From the NCBI GenBank assembly GCA_025024175.1, contig QCXZ01000003.1, positions 60,778,023 to 60,842,022 of the forward strand: a stretch of 64,000 nt of DNA, given 5' to 3'. The notes beneath the pieces were generated by a model, which was not told where the DNA came from, did no database searches, and was given only the letters and a program-made list of their open reading frames with translations. Below are positions 24,261-35,416 of the stretch, piece after piece; within the stretch, counting starts at the first letter, position 1, and each line of letters begins with the position of its first letter. This DNA is from Rhyzopertha dominica. Lineage: Eukaryota > Arthropoda > Insecta > Coleoptera > Bostrichidae. A program made the translations under genes and the position numbers.

Positions 24261-24838
24261 AAAAGTTTATGAAAGATAATTTATTATATTTGTATAGATA
24301 TTTTTATGGCGACGGAGTTGATAAAAAGTGACTACAGATATATGAACAATCTGCTTGTTTCGCCTCAAATATAACATAGTGGTTAAGATACTTAGCTATT
24401 TATGTAGCCGCAACGCAACGCATTATGCAACTTTATTGGCTAAGGGCAGGTTGATCGCAGATCGGATCGAATCAAACCATGGTAACTACAAGTTNTAAGC
24501 GCTCTTATTGATGTTGCCATGGTTAACAAGGCAATCAAATTTATCCGCGTTTGTGCAGTTTATCGCTGAGAACGTTTGGCTAAAGTTTTTTAATGCCCAA
24601 ATGGAAACATTTTCAACAAAATTTATACATAACAAAATAAGTTAACATGGGGTGATAGTCCATATTATTCCTTGATTGACCCATTGTAAAACTTTCAAAT
24701 TGGAAGGGCTTCTAAGTCGTATCTCCTCCATCTATTATTAGACTTGTATTTCTTCACGTAGTGATCTTTGTAACGATGATGTTTCTTCCCTTGAAATATG
24801 TATAATACAATAAATAAACGAGACACGTGCATAATTGT
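24261..24838. other. Gap downstream of ZF8
   Basis: A+T-rich with one N at 24495. No gene was recognised. It presumably includes the 3' flank of cassette ZF8. Confidence 0.35.
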
Positions 24839-25053
24839 TTATTTTTTGAAGAAAGCCTTTTGCAGTACAATATTATGTTGTTTAAGGCAGTGTATTTTGA
24901 GGTATCCCGGTTGCTTGCACCTGTAGCCACAAGCCTCGTCGGGACATTTGAACTGTGGTTGCTTTCCGCACTCAAATTTGGCATGTCTGCGCAAAGACGT
25001 TGCATATTTGTACATCTTTCCACACTGCTTGCAACTTACGTTAAATAAGTAAC
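24839..25053 (-). CDS. lola: lola terminal exon ZF8
   Basis: The acceptor ctttgtttgcag is at 25054; the split codon is GGT. Seventy residues: YLFNVSCKQCGKMYKYATS...FECGKQPQ (C2HC), then a C-x4-C second finger (CPDEACGYRCKQPG...HCLKQH) and a basic tail ending AFFKK. The TAA stop lies inside a minus-strand AATAAA (24838-24843), so polyadenylation could begin within about 30 nt of the stop. ZF9 is 234 bp upstream. Confidence 0.93.
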
Positions 25054-25287
25054 CTGCAAACAAAGAGTTGCTGTAGCCCAAGTTCACTATACCCCCAAGA
25101 AAAGATTCAAGTCTACATAGCCATTAGTAGTATGTTTAACCTTAGTAAAAGTACCTACATACCTTCCATGCGTAGGAGCTATCTACCATACTTTATCACC
25201 AAAATAGGATATCAATGAAAAACAAGCTTATTTCCCACACTAAGCCCAAAAAAGCACATCATTTATTATTATCTTTTTACATTATCA

Positions 25288-25499
25288 CTATTTCATTCTG
25301 ATGCCATGCCTTAACATGTGTGAGCGCAAGTTCGACTTCTGATAGGTTCTCTTGTTGCATATGTCACAAACAAACTGTGGCTCCTTCCCGCATTCAAATT
25401 TCAGGTGCTTCTTGAGGTAGCTGAATTCCTTGTAGTGTCTGTCGCAGTTTTTGCATTTGAACCTCATTATTCCGTTGTTGGTGTATATTGGTTCAAATT
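25288..25499 (-). CDS. lola: lola terminal exon ZF9
   Basis: The acceptor ttttttgttgcag is at 25500. The exon opens AA, so the split codon is GAA (Glu). Sixty-nine residues: a 14-residue lead (FEPIYTNNGIMRFK), CKNCDRHYKEFS...FECGKEPQ, then FVCDICNKRTYQK...HMLRHGIRMK and TAG. A minus-strand AATAAA is at 25262-25267, only 21 nt past the stop. The lead resembles the FEPI opening of ZF19. Confidence 0.93.
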
Positions 25500-25924
25500 C
25501 TGCAACAAAAAATAAACTTTGTTGGTATTATTGTTTTAAAGAATGAAATAGTAAACCAAGATTCAAAGTCTAAAAACAACTAATGTCAACTCTCAGTATG
25601 CACGCCTGTAGCGTATTGTTTATTTATTTTTTTATTGTAAATTTTAATTTGCATTGTGTTGATTCAGAAAAAGTTACTTGAGTTTGTCGAATATAATGAC
25701 TGACCAAATATCTCTACTACGATGAAAAACGAAAATTAAATTATCAACCAACATTTTGATTCCATTAAACAAACTAATAATCTAGTTGTAACTAATTAAT
25801 ATTGTATAGTGGCTAAAATTATCTAGTGAACGTTAAAACGACGCTCCGTAGGTCATGTCAGAAGCATACCTCATTAATCAAAGAATACGGCATAATGCCC
25901 TAGAAATATAAGTGAAACATGTTG
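25500..25924. other. Intron sequence upstream of ZF9
   Basis: A+T-rich, with no exon or repeat recognised. Confidence 0.3.
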
Positions 25925-26090
25925 TGTTGAAAGCTTTAGTTTAATATAAAACATTTTTGCTTTGGCCATGAATCGAACACAGTCCCTTAAAGGATAACCC
26001 CAGTGTAGAGGGCACTACACCACTAAAGCCCTGACTAAATTGATAAACAGCAATACACAACGACCACTATGTGGTCTAGCCAATAATTAT
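25925..26090 (-). repeat. Probable tRNA-derived SINE
   Basis: On the minus strand an A-box-like tggtgtagtgcc (about 26020) is followed about 40 nt later by a B-box-like gtgttcgattc (about 25977), the spacing of an RNA polymerase III internal promoter. The rest does not fold into a good cloverleaf by eye and no CCA-ready acceptor stem is seen, so a SINE head is more likely than a functional tRNA gene. Confidence 0.4.
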
Positions 26091-27980
26091 GTTATGAGGT
26101 AACAGGTTACTGACGTTCTTAGAGTAATACAACGTGTTTAATTTATTATAGGTATATATATTTTTCTCAGCTTAAGACGCTGATGGTGTCCTTTATTGAA
26201 AAACAATTTAAAAGGTAGCAAACTGTAATGAATTTAAAAAGTTATATACGTGCACTTGCACGAGACCTTTCTTAAAGATACAATACGAAACTGTTAAATA
26301 ACAGTTTAAAAATTTAAAGTCTGAGTGAGGTAATTAGAGGTATTATGTTTATGTACCTACAGGGACAGAATTACACTCAAAACTAACTGGTTATTGAAGA
26401 TGTTCTTGCCGGGATTCTTTATAGCTTTGATTATTCTAATTAGTGTAAAATCCATTCTAAATTAGGTACTTTACCATTAAAATACGATTTATTGTAGCCC
26501 ATCTTTTATTTATCTATTTATTAAATAAATAATAAAAATAATCAGTAGAATAATAAACAGATCGCTATACAAAATAAGCTTTTTCAGTATGTACAAAACA
26601 AATCCGGCGGAATAAGCGTCGCTCCATGATTAATTCCGCCGTAAATTCTATAATTTACGCAAGCGCGACAATTCTATTTCTATTAGATTTCATAGTTTCA
26701 TACATACACTCAGTTTTTTCGTAAAAGTTGCGAATTAACACCACTAACCACACGTGGTAGCTAGTAACGTTGCGATTTGTATACGAGATGATTGTAGCCA
26801 TATATTTTCTTTATTTTAATAGATAATTACCTAAAGTGTTAAGCTATGATTAACAAAATGATTGCGATTTTTTTTTTGATATTAACTCCGGAGTTTATGT
26901 TTTTTTCTCATTGCAAACAACGGATAGAAAACTTATGCAAATTATCTAAGCTCGTTTGTAAAATAATGAATAACTAGGTACCTGATTTAATGATTTAAAA
27001 AATGATGATAACGTCATTACCTGATAACGCATTTCATTTTTCCTGACAATGTATATTGTTAAATACTGTTAGAATTTGTGCGTTTCTCTCGTGGTCGTGT
27101 GGTGTTGTTTTGCTAAGATCCGTAAAGCGTCTAAGTTAAAACTGAGTGTGAAGAAACTTCATTACTTTAAATTAAACACCCTGTGCATAATCGTATTTTT
27201 TATTTGTCGTAAAATATAAATGATAGTTTATTAATATTATATTGGCCCTCAGTCGCACCGTGAGTTATTTGACAATTTCTTTGATAACTTTGACGATTAA
27301 AGTGGGTGGCGCCCTTTTGAATATCTTTGAAACGAGAATAGACAGAAGGATACGACTTTACCATTCATTTTCAGTAATAATAATAATAATAGGCATTGAA
27401 TTGATAAATCAATTTCAATTTATATACAATTCATAAATCCCATTTTTTGCAAATTATTTAAATAACAATAACCCATTTTTGAAACAGAAGGCCACATTTT
27501 TCATCNCGGAGTTAGATGAAGAATTAAAAACGTTTTCTAATGAAATTAGGTTATCGGTGAGATATTTACTTTTTCTGGAAATCTTTAATATGCAACATAA
27601 TTAGCTGAAAGCGAGATACAAATTTCAGAAAATAGAGAAATTCCGCAGTATTTACGCAAATGCACATGTTGAGTATGGAAATAATTTAATTATTATAGAA
27701 GACAAATTTGCACCGCTTACGCAAATCACTGGTAAGGGATTTATCCTACCGGAGTGTGCATTCCGCCGTATGACGGATTTGTATCATTCCTTGTTAGATG
27801 CCGCCATTAACAAGCAGCTGTTTCTAGAATAGATTAATTCCGTACCACCGTTGGTAGATCCATATTAAATTAATTAATATTATTGTGTTAGATTAGACGT
27901 GGATTAAGGTGTTATAGATGTATATGCTATATTTTAAGTATTCTCAATATTTTATCGTAAGCTCCAAGAATATTGTAGAT
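26091..27980. other. Gap between ZF10 and SINE, unidentified
   Basis: A+T-rich with one N (27506). Two patches share ccggcggaat/attccgccgtat-type phrases in opposite orientation (about 26602-26645 and 27767-27790, plus attccg near 27838), hinting at an inverted-repeat element of about 1.2 kb. The ends could not be placed and no coding region is convincing. Confidence 0.3.
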
Positions 27981-28297
27981 CTAGGATGTTGTTCTCTTTA
28001 TTTTTCTACCGCAAACTTTACATATTGCTCGATAAGTTTTATATGGTATAGACACATTCTGACATCTCCCTATGTGTTTGAGGACGCTTGCTTTCTGTTT
28101 TCCTTTATAGTGACAGTACGGATATGCGAATTGAGGCTCTTTTCCGCACTCGTAATTATGATGGTTACGCAAAGAACTCTTCAGTTTATATGTTCTACCG
28201 CATTTTGAACAGCATTGTTTTGATTTCCCAGACGCTTTAGCAGGTTCCTTTTTATTCCAGCAGCTTACGAACTGCTGAGAAGAAGCGTCTGTAAAAT
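27981..28297 (-). CDS. lola: lola terminal exon ZF10 (altered second finger, CxxC tail)
   Basis: The acceptor cttattttcag is at 28298; the split codon is GAT (Asp). A long exon of 104 residues. A 33-residue leader precedes finger 1 (CSKCGRTYKLKSS...YECGKEPQ). In finger 2 the first ligand is Tyr (FAYPYCHYKGKQ) where all sisters have Cys; the remaining C, H and C are kept. The C-terminal extension adds AICKVCGRKIKRTTS, a half finger with C-x2-C but no His. Either a specialised isoform or early decay. It is 113 bp downstream of ZF11. Confidence 0.85.
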
Positions 28298-28410
28298 CTG
28301 AAAATAAGGAAGTTTACCATCAAGTAAATTACACTGAGAAATTATAAAAAAGGAAATAATGGTTAATTAAGGTTTACACCAAATAAAATGTTTTATTCGA
28401 ACAGATTAAA

Positions 28411-28619
28411 TCAAACTCCAACTATTTTCTTATTGCGGCATGAAATAACGTGTGCACGTAAGTGGTCTTTTCTCCTAGCTCTGTAGGAGCAACCCTCTTG
28501 TGGGCACACAAACTGCGGTAATTTATCGCCGCAGTCATACTTCTGATGTTTCCACAGCGACGACGAGTGTCTGTACCTTTTATTGCAATTTGGACAACTG
28601 AAGGGTGCATTAAAGGGGA
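28411..28619 (-). CDS. lola: lola terminal exon ZF11
   Basis: The acceptor atttttgttgcag is at 28620; the split codon is GTC (Val). Sixty-eight residues: PFNAPFSCPNCNKRYRHSSS...YDCG, an eight-residue linker with an extra Leu (DKLPQFV), then a C-x4-C finger (CPQEGCSYRARRK...HVISC) closing H-x3-C. A minus-strand AATAAA is at 28392-28397, 14 nt after the stop. It is one of four cassettes packed into 1.3 kb. Confidence 0.93.
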
Positions 28620-28756
28620 CTGCAACAAAAAATATATTAGTCATGTTTTATTTCTCCACCTTGGTCTTCAGCACACCAGGAAGGGTAAAAAAAGTGGAAA
28701 AATAAATAACTATAACGATCAAGTAAAGTTATTTAATGGCGAAAAATAACAATATT

Positions 28757-28944
28757 TCATATTTTCGACGTATGCATTGCTTTCATATGATCTCTGAGGC
28801 TATATCTGTACTTAAAAACTTTATTGCACTCTGAACACACCTCGTGTCCTTCCATATTACATTCGTACCTAAGGTGACGTTTTAGCGTGCTTTTGTATGA
28901 ATATCGCCTGTTGCAGTTCGCGCAATAATACGCCGTTTGATCAC
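28757..28944 (-). CDS. lola: lola terminal exon ZF12
   Basis: The acceptor tttacattacag is at 28945; the split codon is GGT. Sixty-one residues: AYYCANCNRRYSYKST...YECN, then MEGHEVCSECNKVFKYRYS...HMKAMH and TSKI before TGA. The usual GKEPQF linker is replaced by NMEGHEV. It lies 137 bp from ZF11 and 144 bp from ZF13. Confidence 0.92.
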
Positions 28945-29088
28945 CTGTAATGTAAAACCAACTTTAAAATGTTGTTAAATAAAAAAATCTTCACGTGATC
29001 ATAAAAAAAGTGCAAGTGTACGGAAAGAAAACACGAATGACCTACACGAAATGTCGCTTTTTAATAATAACAAATAATACAAGTTCAT

Positions 29089-29261
29089 CTAACTGAGATG
29101 TCGATTTAGACAATGCCTTTTTAAATCTGACTTCCTCTTGCTTCTATAACTACACTGATCGCATGCAAATTTTGTGGGTTTTCCACAAGTAGTTTGGAGG
29201 TGACCACTCAATGAGTAAATGTGCTTGAACTTTTTCCCGCATTTCGAACAAGAGAGACGGC
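29089..29261 (-). CDS. lola: lola terminal exon ZF13 (CGKP family)
   Basis: The acceptor gttttgttacag is at 29262; the split codon is GGC. Fifty-six residues: RLSCSKCGKKFKHIYSLSGH, LQTTCGKPTKF, then ACDQCSYRSKRKSDLKRHCL and NRHLS before TAG. It is a close relative of ZF15 and ZF17 (same CSKCGK...TCGKP...YRSKRKSDLKRHC frame), although 4-8 kb away. It heads the ZF10-13 cluster. Confidence 0.92.
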
Positions 29262-31229
29262 CTGTAACAAAACAAACTATTAGAATCTCAAGCTTATACT
29301 AGGTAAACGCAACTTCTATATTGGTGGCTGTATAGCTTTCATAAGTTGGACGTGGACTCGCATTTGGTAGAAGTAGTACTTGGTTAATAAAGATTAACCA
29401 TTTCAAAGTGATTTTATGTCACCAGGCTTTTCCAATNAGCTCGAACGCCCCTCAGGCAATCAGCAATGCATGCCTCTGTACTTACCGACGCCGTAGTTCG
29501 TAAAGCCAACGCAAGATGACGCATCACCGGTTTTCAGCAAATGACGAGGCAATCGGCAATTGAGGTTTCTGTCCTTACAGATAATATAATTTTGCTTCGT
29601 AAATCTACCACTAGATGATTCAAAGCAAATTTTCACAAAATGACACCCGAAGTGTGGCGTGAGGCGTGTCCACGTCAAACATAATTCTAACATATGCGAT
29701 GATTGTACATTAAAACACAATTTAGGAAGGTAATAATTTTACAATTATTTTAACATAGATATACGAAGGAAATTTATAAACGCAATTTACAACGTTATGC
29801 AGCTTAATTGATATATATGCTGCGAAGTCACTGTTTATAGTCTTCAACTATACCAAAACACCAGTATAACATGGTCGATTACGATTTCTTTGAAACACCA
29901 GCCGTTATGAGGCAAAATCCACTTTTTCTTTTCATAATGTGATTTACTATCAACAGAGATTTACCAAATGTTTTTATTGAATTGAATAATAGTAGATTGG
30001 TATATAAAAACACCAGAATTTTTCAAATGAATAATAAGTATTTTAACCGTATTGTTTTAGAACTCTAGACTTTCGTGTTTTTCGATAACTATATACGAAG
30101 TTTAAAATGCTCTACTTCTAGAAACAGAGCGCAAAAAGTTGTGTTAATTACGGCTACGTGTTAAAATAATGAAGTCTATGCGTTAGGTGACGATTCTACG
30201 TTCAGTACGTTTCATTTCAAATAACATGGTAATGGGATTGTTGCCCTCGACAATAAATCGTTATTATAACAAATGTGCGACTTTGCTTGGACCTAATGAA
30301 GTTAGAAGCTGGCAATAGAATAAAAAAATTTAATGTTTTTGTATCTTATTGTTACCTTTAAAGGTTTACCGCCAAATTAAAATATTTCGTGATACGTCAC
30401 CGTTCCTGTAGACGCACTCCTCAATGCGCCGGATGCCCTGTTGCATGCTTGACACCTTTGTCGCTGTTGAACACGCGTATGTTCTGTAGTTCTGTGCCTT
30501 TGTACCTTTGTTTACGTTTTGGTTCGAGAACGGAGGACGCGTTAAAGTTTTGTTTTTATTTACTTAGTATATTGTTGTTCAAACATAGACTGTGCAAGAT
30601 TATGTGAATGGATCTTCGGACAATTTACCAGCAGCTATACATGCTGTAACTCAGGTTTAAACGAGTTTACCTACTTAATAATAGTTGTTCCAGTTTTAAT
30701 ATCACTTGAAATATGAACTTATCCTTCGGCTGCCATAAAATTAATTCTGTTTGCGATATATCCGCTTTAAGTTATAATTTTAATTTAATATATTTTACGT
30801 TTTAATATTTACGGTGAAAACGACTAACAAGGAATCACGATTAACACATCCATTCGCATATAGGTTTTTATAATTCATAATTACGATTGCGAGTTTGGAA
30901 TAAAATGGCAACGCTGCTGCGACTTCGATTTCAGAAACTTCATCTCGGCCGACAGGAATGCCAGGATCAGAAAATGGCGTGGCAACATCACACAGTTACA
31001 CCGCACTAAGCGCGCCAGGGAACGCTGACGTCAGAGATTCAAACTTTAAACATGAACAACCTTTTTCTAAGCATTAACTAAGCGCTTTGCAAAAAATAAA
31101 AATAACAGGGGTCTAAATTTTTTCATGTAGATTCATATTCTGCAACAAAAAAATGGGGGCAACAGGCCCATTACCAGTACAAAGGGTGTACGACCAAGGA
31201 AAAAACATTTGATTCAAAGATTTGTTTCA
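29262..31229. other. Gap upstream of ZF13 with a GC-rich patch
   Basis: No finger exon. One N at 29437. About 30390-30540 and 30900-31040 are richer in CpG than their surroundings; the latter includes a tgacgtca palindrome near 31028. This could be a promoter or enhancer inside lola, but nothing here proves it. Confidence 0.3.
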
Positions 31230-31870
31230 TGTGCCATGCTTTTACTCAAATAACGATTCACCATATAATGTATATAATAAAAAGAGATGCTGGTTCAACG
31301 AAAAATGTAAGAAAAGTAGACAAAAAAAAACAAAAATGATATGGGAAACTGATCCAAAGAAATTCCGAACAGGACACAAAAACTTATATGAAAGAAAAAG
31401 CCAAAAGCAAGAACATTTATAGGAAGACAAAAACAGCTTACCTCGAAAATAAATTGAAGGTTTTGAAGATTTGTACAAAAGAAAAGAGATAAGGGATTAA
31501 AGAATAGAGCTTGTAAATATATACAAGAATTTGTGTTTTGTAAAGATACGGAAGGCAAATTAATTGTGGATGAAAAAAAGGCATTAGAGTATAATAATTC
31601 CACTTAACAAAAAGGAAGATAAAGCGATTTGAATCAACTATAGAGGAATCGCGTTACTGGACACAATGTACAAAATATTAGCAACGCTTATTCCAAATCA
31701 ACTGCAGGTAAACGCAGAAAACACAATAGGAGAGTATAATAATAGACCAAATGTTTGTCCACAAGGAAACACCAACGATGCTATGAATACGACATAGGGC
31801 CACGCGTTGCTTTTATTGATTTTAAGTGAGCCTATGACTCCAAAAGAAAAAAGAACAATTTTCTACTATG
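31230..31870 (+). mobile_element. Degraded non-LTR retrotransposon fragment
   Basis: Plus-strand frames show CWFNEKCKKSRQKKTKM (about 31278-31338) and, in another frame, INYRGIALLDTMYKILATL (about 31630-31686), then ENTIGEYNN: the region between endonuclease and reverse transcriptase in non-LTR elements. The catalytic YADD box was not found. Frameshifted and truncated. Confidence 0.65.
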
Positions 31871-32679
31871 AAAGAAATTGAGATAGCAAACAAGTTGATA
31901 CGTCTGGTGTAATAATAATTCATTTAGTAGAGTCAAGACTTAAATTTAGTAAGTGTACTTCGGCACGTTTCACAATAAGCAAAGACCTCCCTCAGACAGT
32001 GAAACTTCTTATCAAAAACCATATTTAATATAGTACTGTAGCAAGTAATCAGAAAAAGTTGCGAAGAGTAAAGTCGAAACAAGAAAGTAAAAATTGTTTG
32101 ACGGAAAACGAAATCACATGTATACAGAACAATACTATGATCAACGGTGACATACGAATGCGAAAACTGGTACTGAATGTTGCGAATACATACCTGTATA
32201 AATAAATGTTATATTGCATTATCGAGTGTCGAACTTTTGTTCGAAATATTTTCCTATAAAATTTCAAATAAAGCCGTTAATTGGGTGGACAAGATAACTG
32301 GACCAGTTAATATGCATATCTCAGAAACCGTCAATTTTATAGCATACACATATTATTTAATTACTGATCAAAATCAGATATGAAAGGTTAGTGTTTCAAT
32401 TTTATTTACAGCTAACCCCACCAAGATTCTTAACGTTTGTTTTTATTATTAGCTTTATTTAGGCTATCGAATACAAAAAATAAAATAAAATGGCCTTTAA
32501 AGATGTAATGCTTCCTTCCGTACCATTGATTTTGTTTACCGAAAAAAAAAACGAATTTCTAAGAACTCTTTTCTATGGACATGTATGGACTAAACAAAAT
32601 TATGGAGAACTGCTTAAATTTGTTTGCAACAGAAGGTCCACAACATAAAATATTTACTTATTTGGAGTTGAATTGTAGT

Positions 32680-32830
32680 TTTCTGCATAGTGGTGCAGCA
32701 GCACACTATGGGGCGACTGCGCGCGAGTTCTCAAGTTCAACTCACAGAGATTGCCTGCTCTCCTCGGATCTGAATTTCTTCTATTTTACCCCATAGGGCC
32801 ATCTGGAGACATGATACTTGCCTTTTTTTC
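32680..32830 (+). mobile_element. Mariner-like transposase remnant
   Basis: In one frame FLHSGAAAHYGATAREF (about 32680-32730) is followed by LLSSDLNFFYFTP and GHLE, which matches, with a deletion, the QDGAPAHY...RSPDLTPLDFFLWGHLK stretch of a mariner-like transposase. The same family appears more completely at 63470-64000. Nothing else of the element is recognisable. Confidence 0.5.
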
Positions 32831-32991
32831 TCACCCTCTAATTCTGAAATTGGATATTTAGCCTACGTTATCTTTTAGTAAACTTACATGCTCGTTGCAA
32901 TTATTTCTTCCAAAGTACAATTAAAAACATTGTTTTCTAGCACTTAAATAAAGAAGACATACAGTAGTAACACCTTTATTTATACAAACGA

Positions 32992-33188
32992 CTACGTGCT
33001 CAAAACTGGGTGCCGCGTGTTTATATGAGCAATGAGATGCACTTTTTGTCTAAAAGTTTTGTCGCAAAATGTGCAGGCAAAGTGTCGTTCCTGTCCGCAT
33101 TCAAACTTCATGTGCCTCCAGAGGCTGTTCCTGTACTTGTAACTCCTACCGCATTTCACACACTGGAAGCTCGAAGGAACCGGATCAT
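32992..33188 (-). CDS. lola: lola terminal exon ZF14 (second exon of a two-exon cassette)
   Basis: The acceptor ctatttaatttcag is at 33189; the split codon is GAT (Asp). Sixty-four residues: DPVPSSFQCVKCGRSYKYRN...FECGQERHF, then CTFCDKTFRQKV...HINTRH and PVLST before TAG. Exon 14i lies just upstream, separated by a 52-nt intron (33189-33240), and can be spliced in without changing frame. Minus-strand AATAAA at 32975-32980, 12 nt past the stop. It is the twin of ZF16. Confidence 0.93.
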
Positions 33189-33240
33189 CTGAAATTAAAT
33201 AGACTTATGACCACGTTCACGGCTTCGAACCAGTAATTAC

Positions 33241-33360
33241 CTCCAACAGATCTTCGGGTTTGCATCAACTTGCTGCATCCGCTGTTATATTTGTGACTAG
33301 ACAAGGAGATCTTGTTTGGGTAGGTCTTGAAGCAGCTCGAGCATTGGTATGTTGTATTTG
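33241..33360 (-). CDS. lola: lola internal exon 14i (optional extra finger)
   Basis: 120 nt with acceptor caaatatttcag (33361) and donor gttggag|gtaatt (33240), phase 1 at both ends. It encodes YQCSSCFKTYPNKISL, then HKYNSGC and a basic run KLMQTRRSVGG: a single C2HC-like finger with five residues between His and the last Cys. There is no stop before the donor. By its symmetrical phase it could be included ahead of ZF14 or skipped. It is a duplicate of 16i. A single N (33378) lies in the intron upstream. Confidence 0.82.
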
Positions 33361-33508
33361 CTGAAATATTTGTTACANTAGAGTCAAGAATTGGTTTAGA
33401 AACGGAGATGCTTAGCAGAAAATAACTCACAAGTAGTAAAGCTCCGAAAAAGAAGACGTTGGTTTATTCATAATTTATTTAATTTAATGTACTGCCAGGG
33501 ACAATTTT

Positions 33509-33696
33509 TTATATAGAACTTATGTCTCCATTTGGATGTTTAATGACACAGTGCCTCTTCAAATCAGATTTCCTTTTACTTCTGTATTCACAAAGAGAAC
33601 AGGCGTATATAGCTGGTTTTCCACAAGTCATTGAGATGTGAGTACTCCGTGAACACGAGCTTTTAAAGGATTTACCACATTTTGAGCATTCCCATC
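33509..33696 (-). CDS. lola: lola terminal exon ZF15 (CGKP family)
   Basis: The acceptor gtatttctttgcag is at 33697; the split codon is GGA. Sixty-one residues: WECSKCGKSFKSSCSRSTH, MTCGKPAIYA, then CSLCEYRSKRKSDLKRHCVI and a tail NGDISSI before TAA. It is very close to ZF17 and ZF13. Minus-strand AATAAA motifs are at 33462-33467 and 33474-33479. With 14i/14 it forms a unit that repeats ZF17 + 16i/16. Confidence 0.93.
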
Positions 33697-35016
33697 CTGC
33701 AAAGAAATACAGCGATGAAGAATANGGCGATGCCTTNACCAGCTGGCTTCAGTGCAATCCATGAAAACAACGAAAGACCTTCCACATACGAAAATCCGAT
33801 AGTCAGACTTGAAGTATAATTTTGACAAAGAATATGGATGAAATTACCAGTCATTCAATATGATCGAATTAATAAAACGGCTGCGATAAAGCTGTTAAGG
33901 ATAATATTTCAATAGATTTTACTTAATATGTAGGGTGGTTATATAGTAATTTATAGAATTTAAGTAACTATTTTAAACGACCTCACAAAAGATTGTAAGG
34001 GTGTCAAGTCTGGTGAACTTATCGGGTGCCCTTCAGCAACCTATGTGAAAAAAGTTAAGTAAAAGACTCGTATTTTTATATAAATGATCCTAAGCAATTT
34101 GTGGCATTCTAACACATTGATTTCAGCAGACTAAAACAATTACTACATATACAGATCACATGGTGTCTGCAACATGACTCAAATAAGTTAATGGTCGTCG
34201 TATGCCTGTAATGGACTATTTTTAAATAGCGATAAGTTTAACCCATTGAGATTTACCATGTAACCTGTTTGCTATTTTACAAGATATGGATGAGACAGGG
34301 TGGTTTGCATAAGTGAACGGTCACAAGATTTCTTCAGATGCCCTTCCTTCTCAAGTCACTGCAAGTTGAAATGCAGACGCCTCCATTATTATTTTTGTTA
34401 AGGAATGTCACGGCACTTATATTATCGTACGCGTTCGAAATTTGCGGATTCATAACACGATTTCATTTACTCGCACACTAAGTATTGAAATACACTGAAT
34501 TCAAACACCTCTAGTTAAATTCACTAGCATTCCTGCTCTATTAATTTAACTTGCCACTACTGATATTATACAGTACGCTACAGTCACTTCATAGCACATA
34601 GATCATCTTGTTCGGCTGATATGATTGTAACCGTTGTCGTGAAAACTTTTCAGCCTTATTATAAATGTGATTATGAGAGATGATTGTGGACCTTCAAGTG
34701 ATGTAAATCTAAACTGTGTTTTTGTAATTTAATCGATTTGCTTCTTCTGGTTGACATAGAGGACTTAAATAAAAGGTGAAAAAGTAAATATTGCAATGCT
34801 CCGTATATATGATGTGAAATAATTATAGAAGTAACGTGGTCTTAATAATTATGCTTGAGGCGAGTTAGTTGGCCGTGATCGTCACGATCTTTCTTCGCTA
34901 ATGTTTCTACCTTTGCTGTGTGAGCACCTCCAGCAGATAAGAAATCGCCACCGGCCAACTAACGCAAAGCCAACTACCAGTGGGCTGAAAAAAAGTTACC
35001 TTTCAATTTTGCACCT
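33697..35016. other. Gap between ZF15 and ZF16
   Basis: Two N bases (33725, 33737) just beyond ZF15. An exact 12-bp inverted repeat, gttagttggccg (34864-34875) with cggccaactaac (34952-34963), bounds a 100-bp hairpin. Otherwise A+T-rich with no gene. Confidence 0.35.
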
Positions 35017-35216
35017 TTATTTATTCTTCTTACAATTACCTTGAGTAGCTATAATATGAGAAGTGAGATGCGCTTTCTGTTTATAACTTTTATTACAGTG
35101 CAAACAACTGAACTGGCGTTCTTGTCCGCATTCAAACTTCGTATGCCTCCACAGGTTGTGCTTATACTTGTAACGTCTACCGCATTTGCCGCATTCGAAT
35201 TTTGCTGAACCCGGAT
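35017..35216 (-). CDS. lola: lola terminal exon ZF16 (last zinc ligand changed)
   Basis: The acceptor cattcagtttcag is at 35217; the split codon is GAT. Sixty-five residues: PGSAKFECGKCGRRYKYKHN...FECGQERQF, then CLHCNKSYKQKAHLTSH followed by IIATQ, where ZF14 has INTRH. The final His of finger 2 is therefore Gln (CAA). The reading frame continues GNCKKNK to TAA; a Cys and Lys residues follow. The stop sits inside a minus-strand AATAAA (35016-35021). Exon 16i lies 53 nt upstream. Confidence 0.9.
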
Positions 35217-35269
35217 CTGAAACTGAATGTTTTAAAATGATTAAATTAACGCAATGATACAGTTAATAC

Positions 35270-35416
35270 CTCCTGCAACCCTTTGTGTTTGCATCCTCTT
35301 GTTGCATCCGCAGGTATGTTTGTGAATGCGTAAAGACGTTTTGTTTTTGTAGATCCTAAAACACCTCGAGCATTGGTAAGGTGGCCCCATTCTTTCCGTA
35401 GGTGAAAGGATATTCT
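35270..35416 (-). CDS. lola: lola internal exon 16i (optional extra finger)
   Basis: 147 nt with acceptor cctaatgtttcag (35417) and donor gcaggag|gtatta (35269), phase 1 at both ends; the following intron is 53 nt. It encodes a leader (ENILSPTERMGPP), YQCSRCFRIYKNKTSLRIH, KHTCGC and NKRMQTQRVAGG. The finger has three residues between His and the next Cys. It matches 14i in order and in the closing Arg/Gly run, but its leader is longer. It can join ZF16 in frame. Confidence 0.83.

Noticed and set aside
31222..31603. Hydrophobic minus-strand frames suggesting membrane proteins
   Set aside because: They are the reverse of Lys-rich retroelement sequence (AAA read as TTT), so the Phe/Leu content is an artefact.
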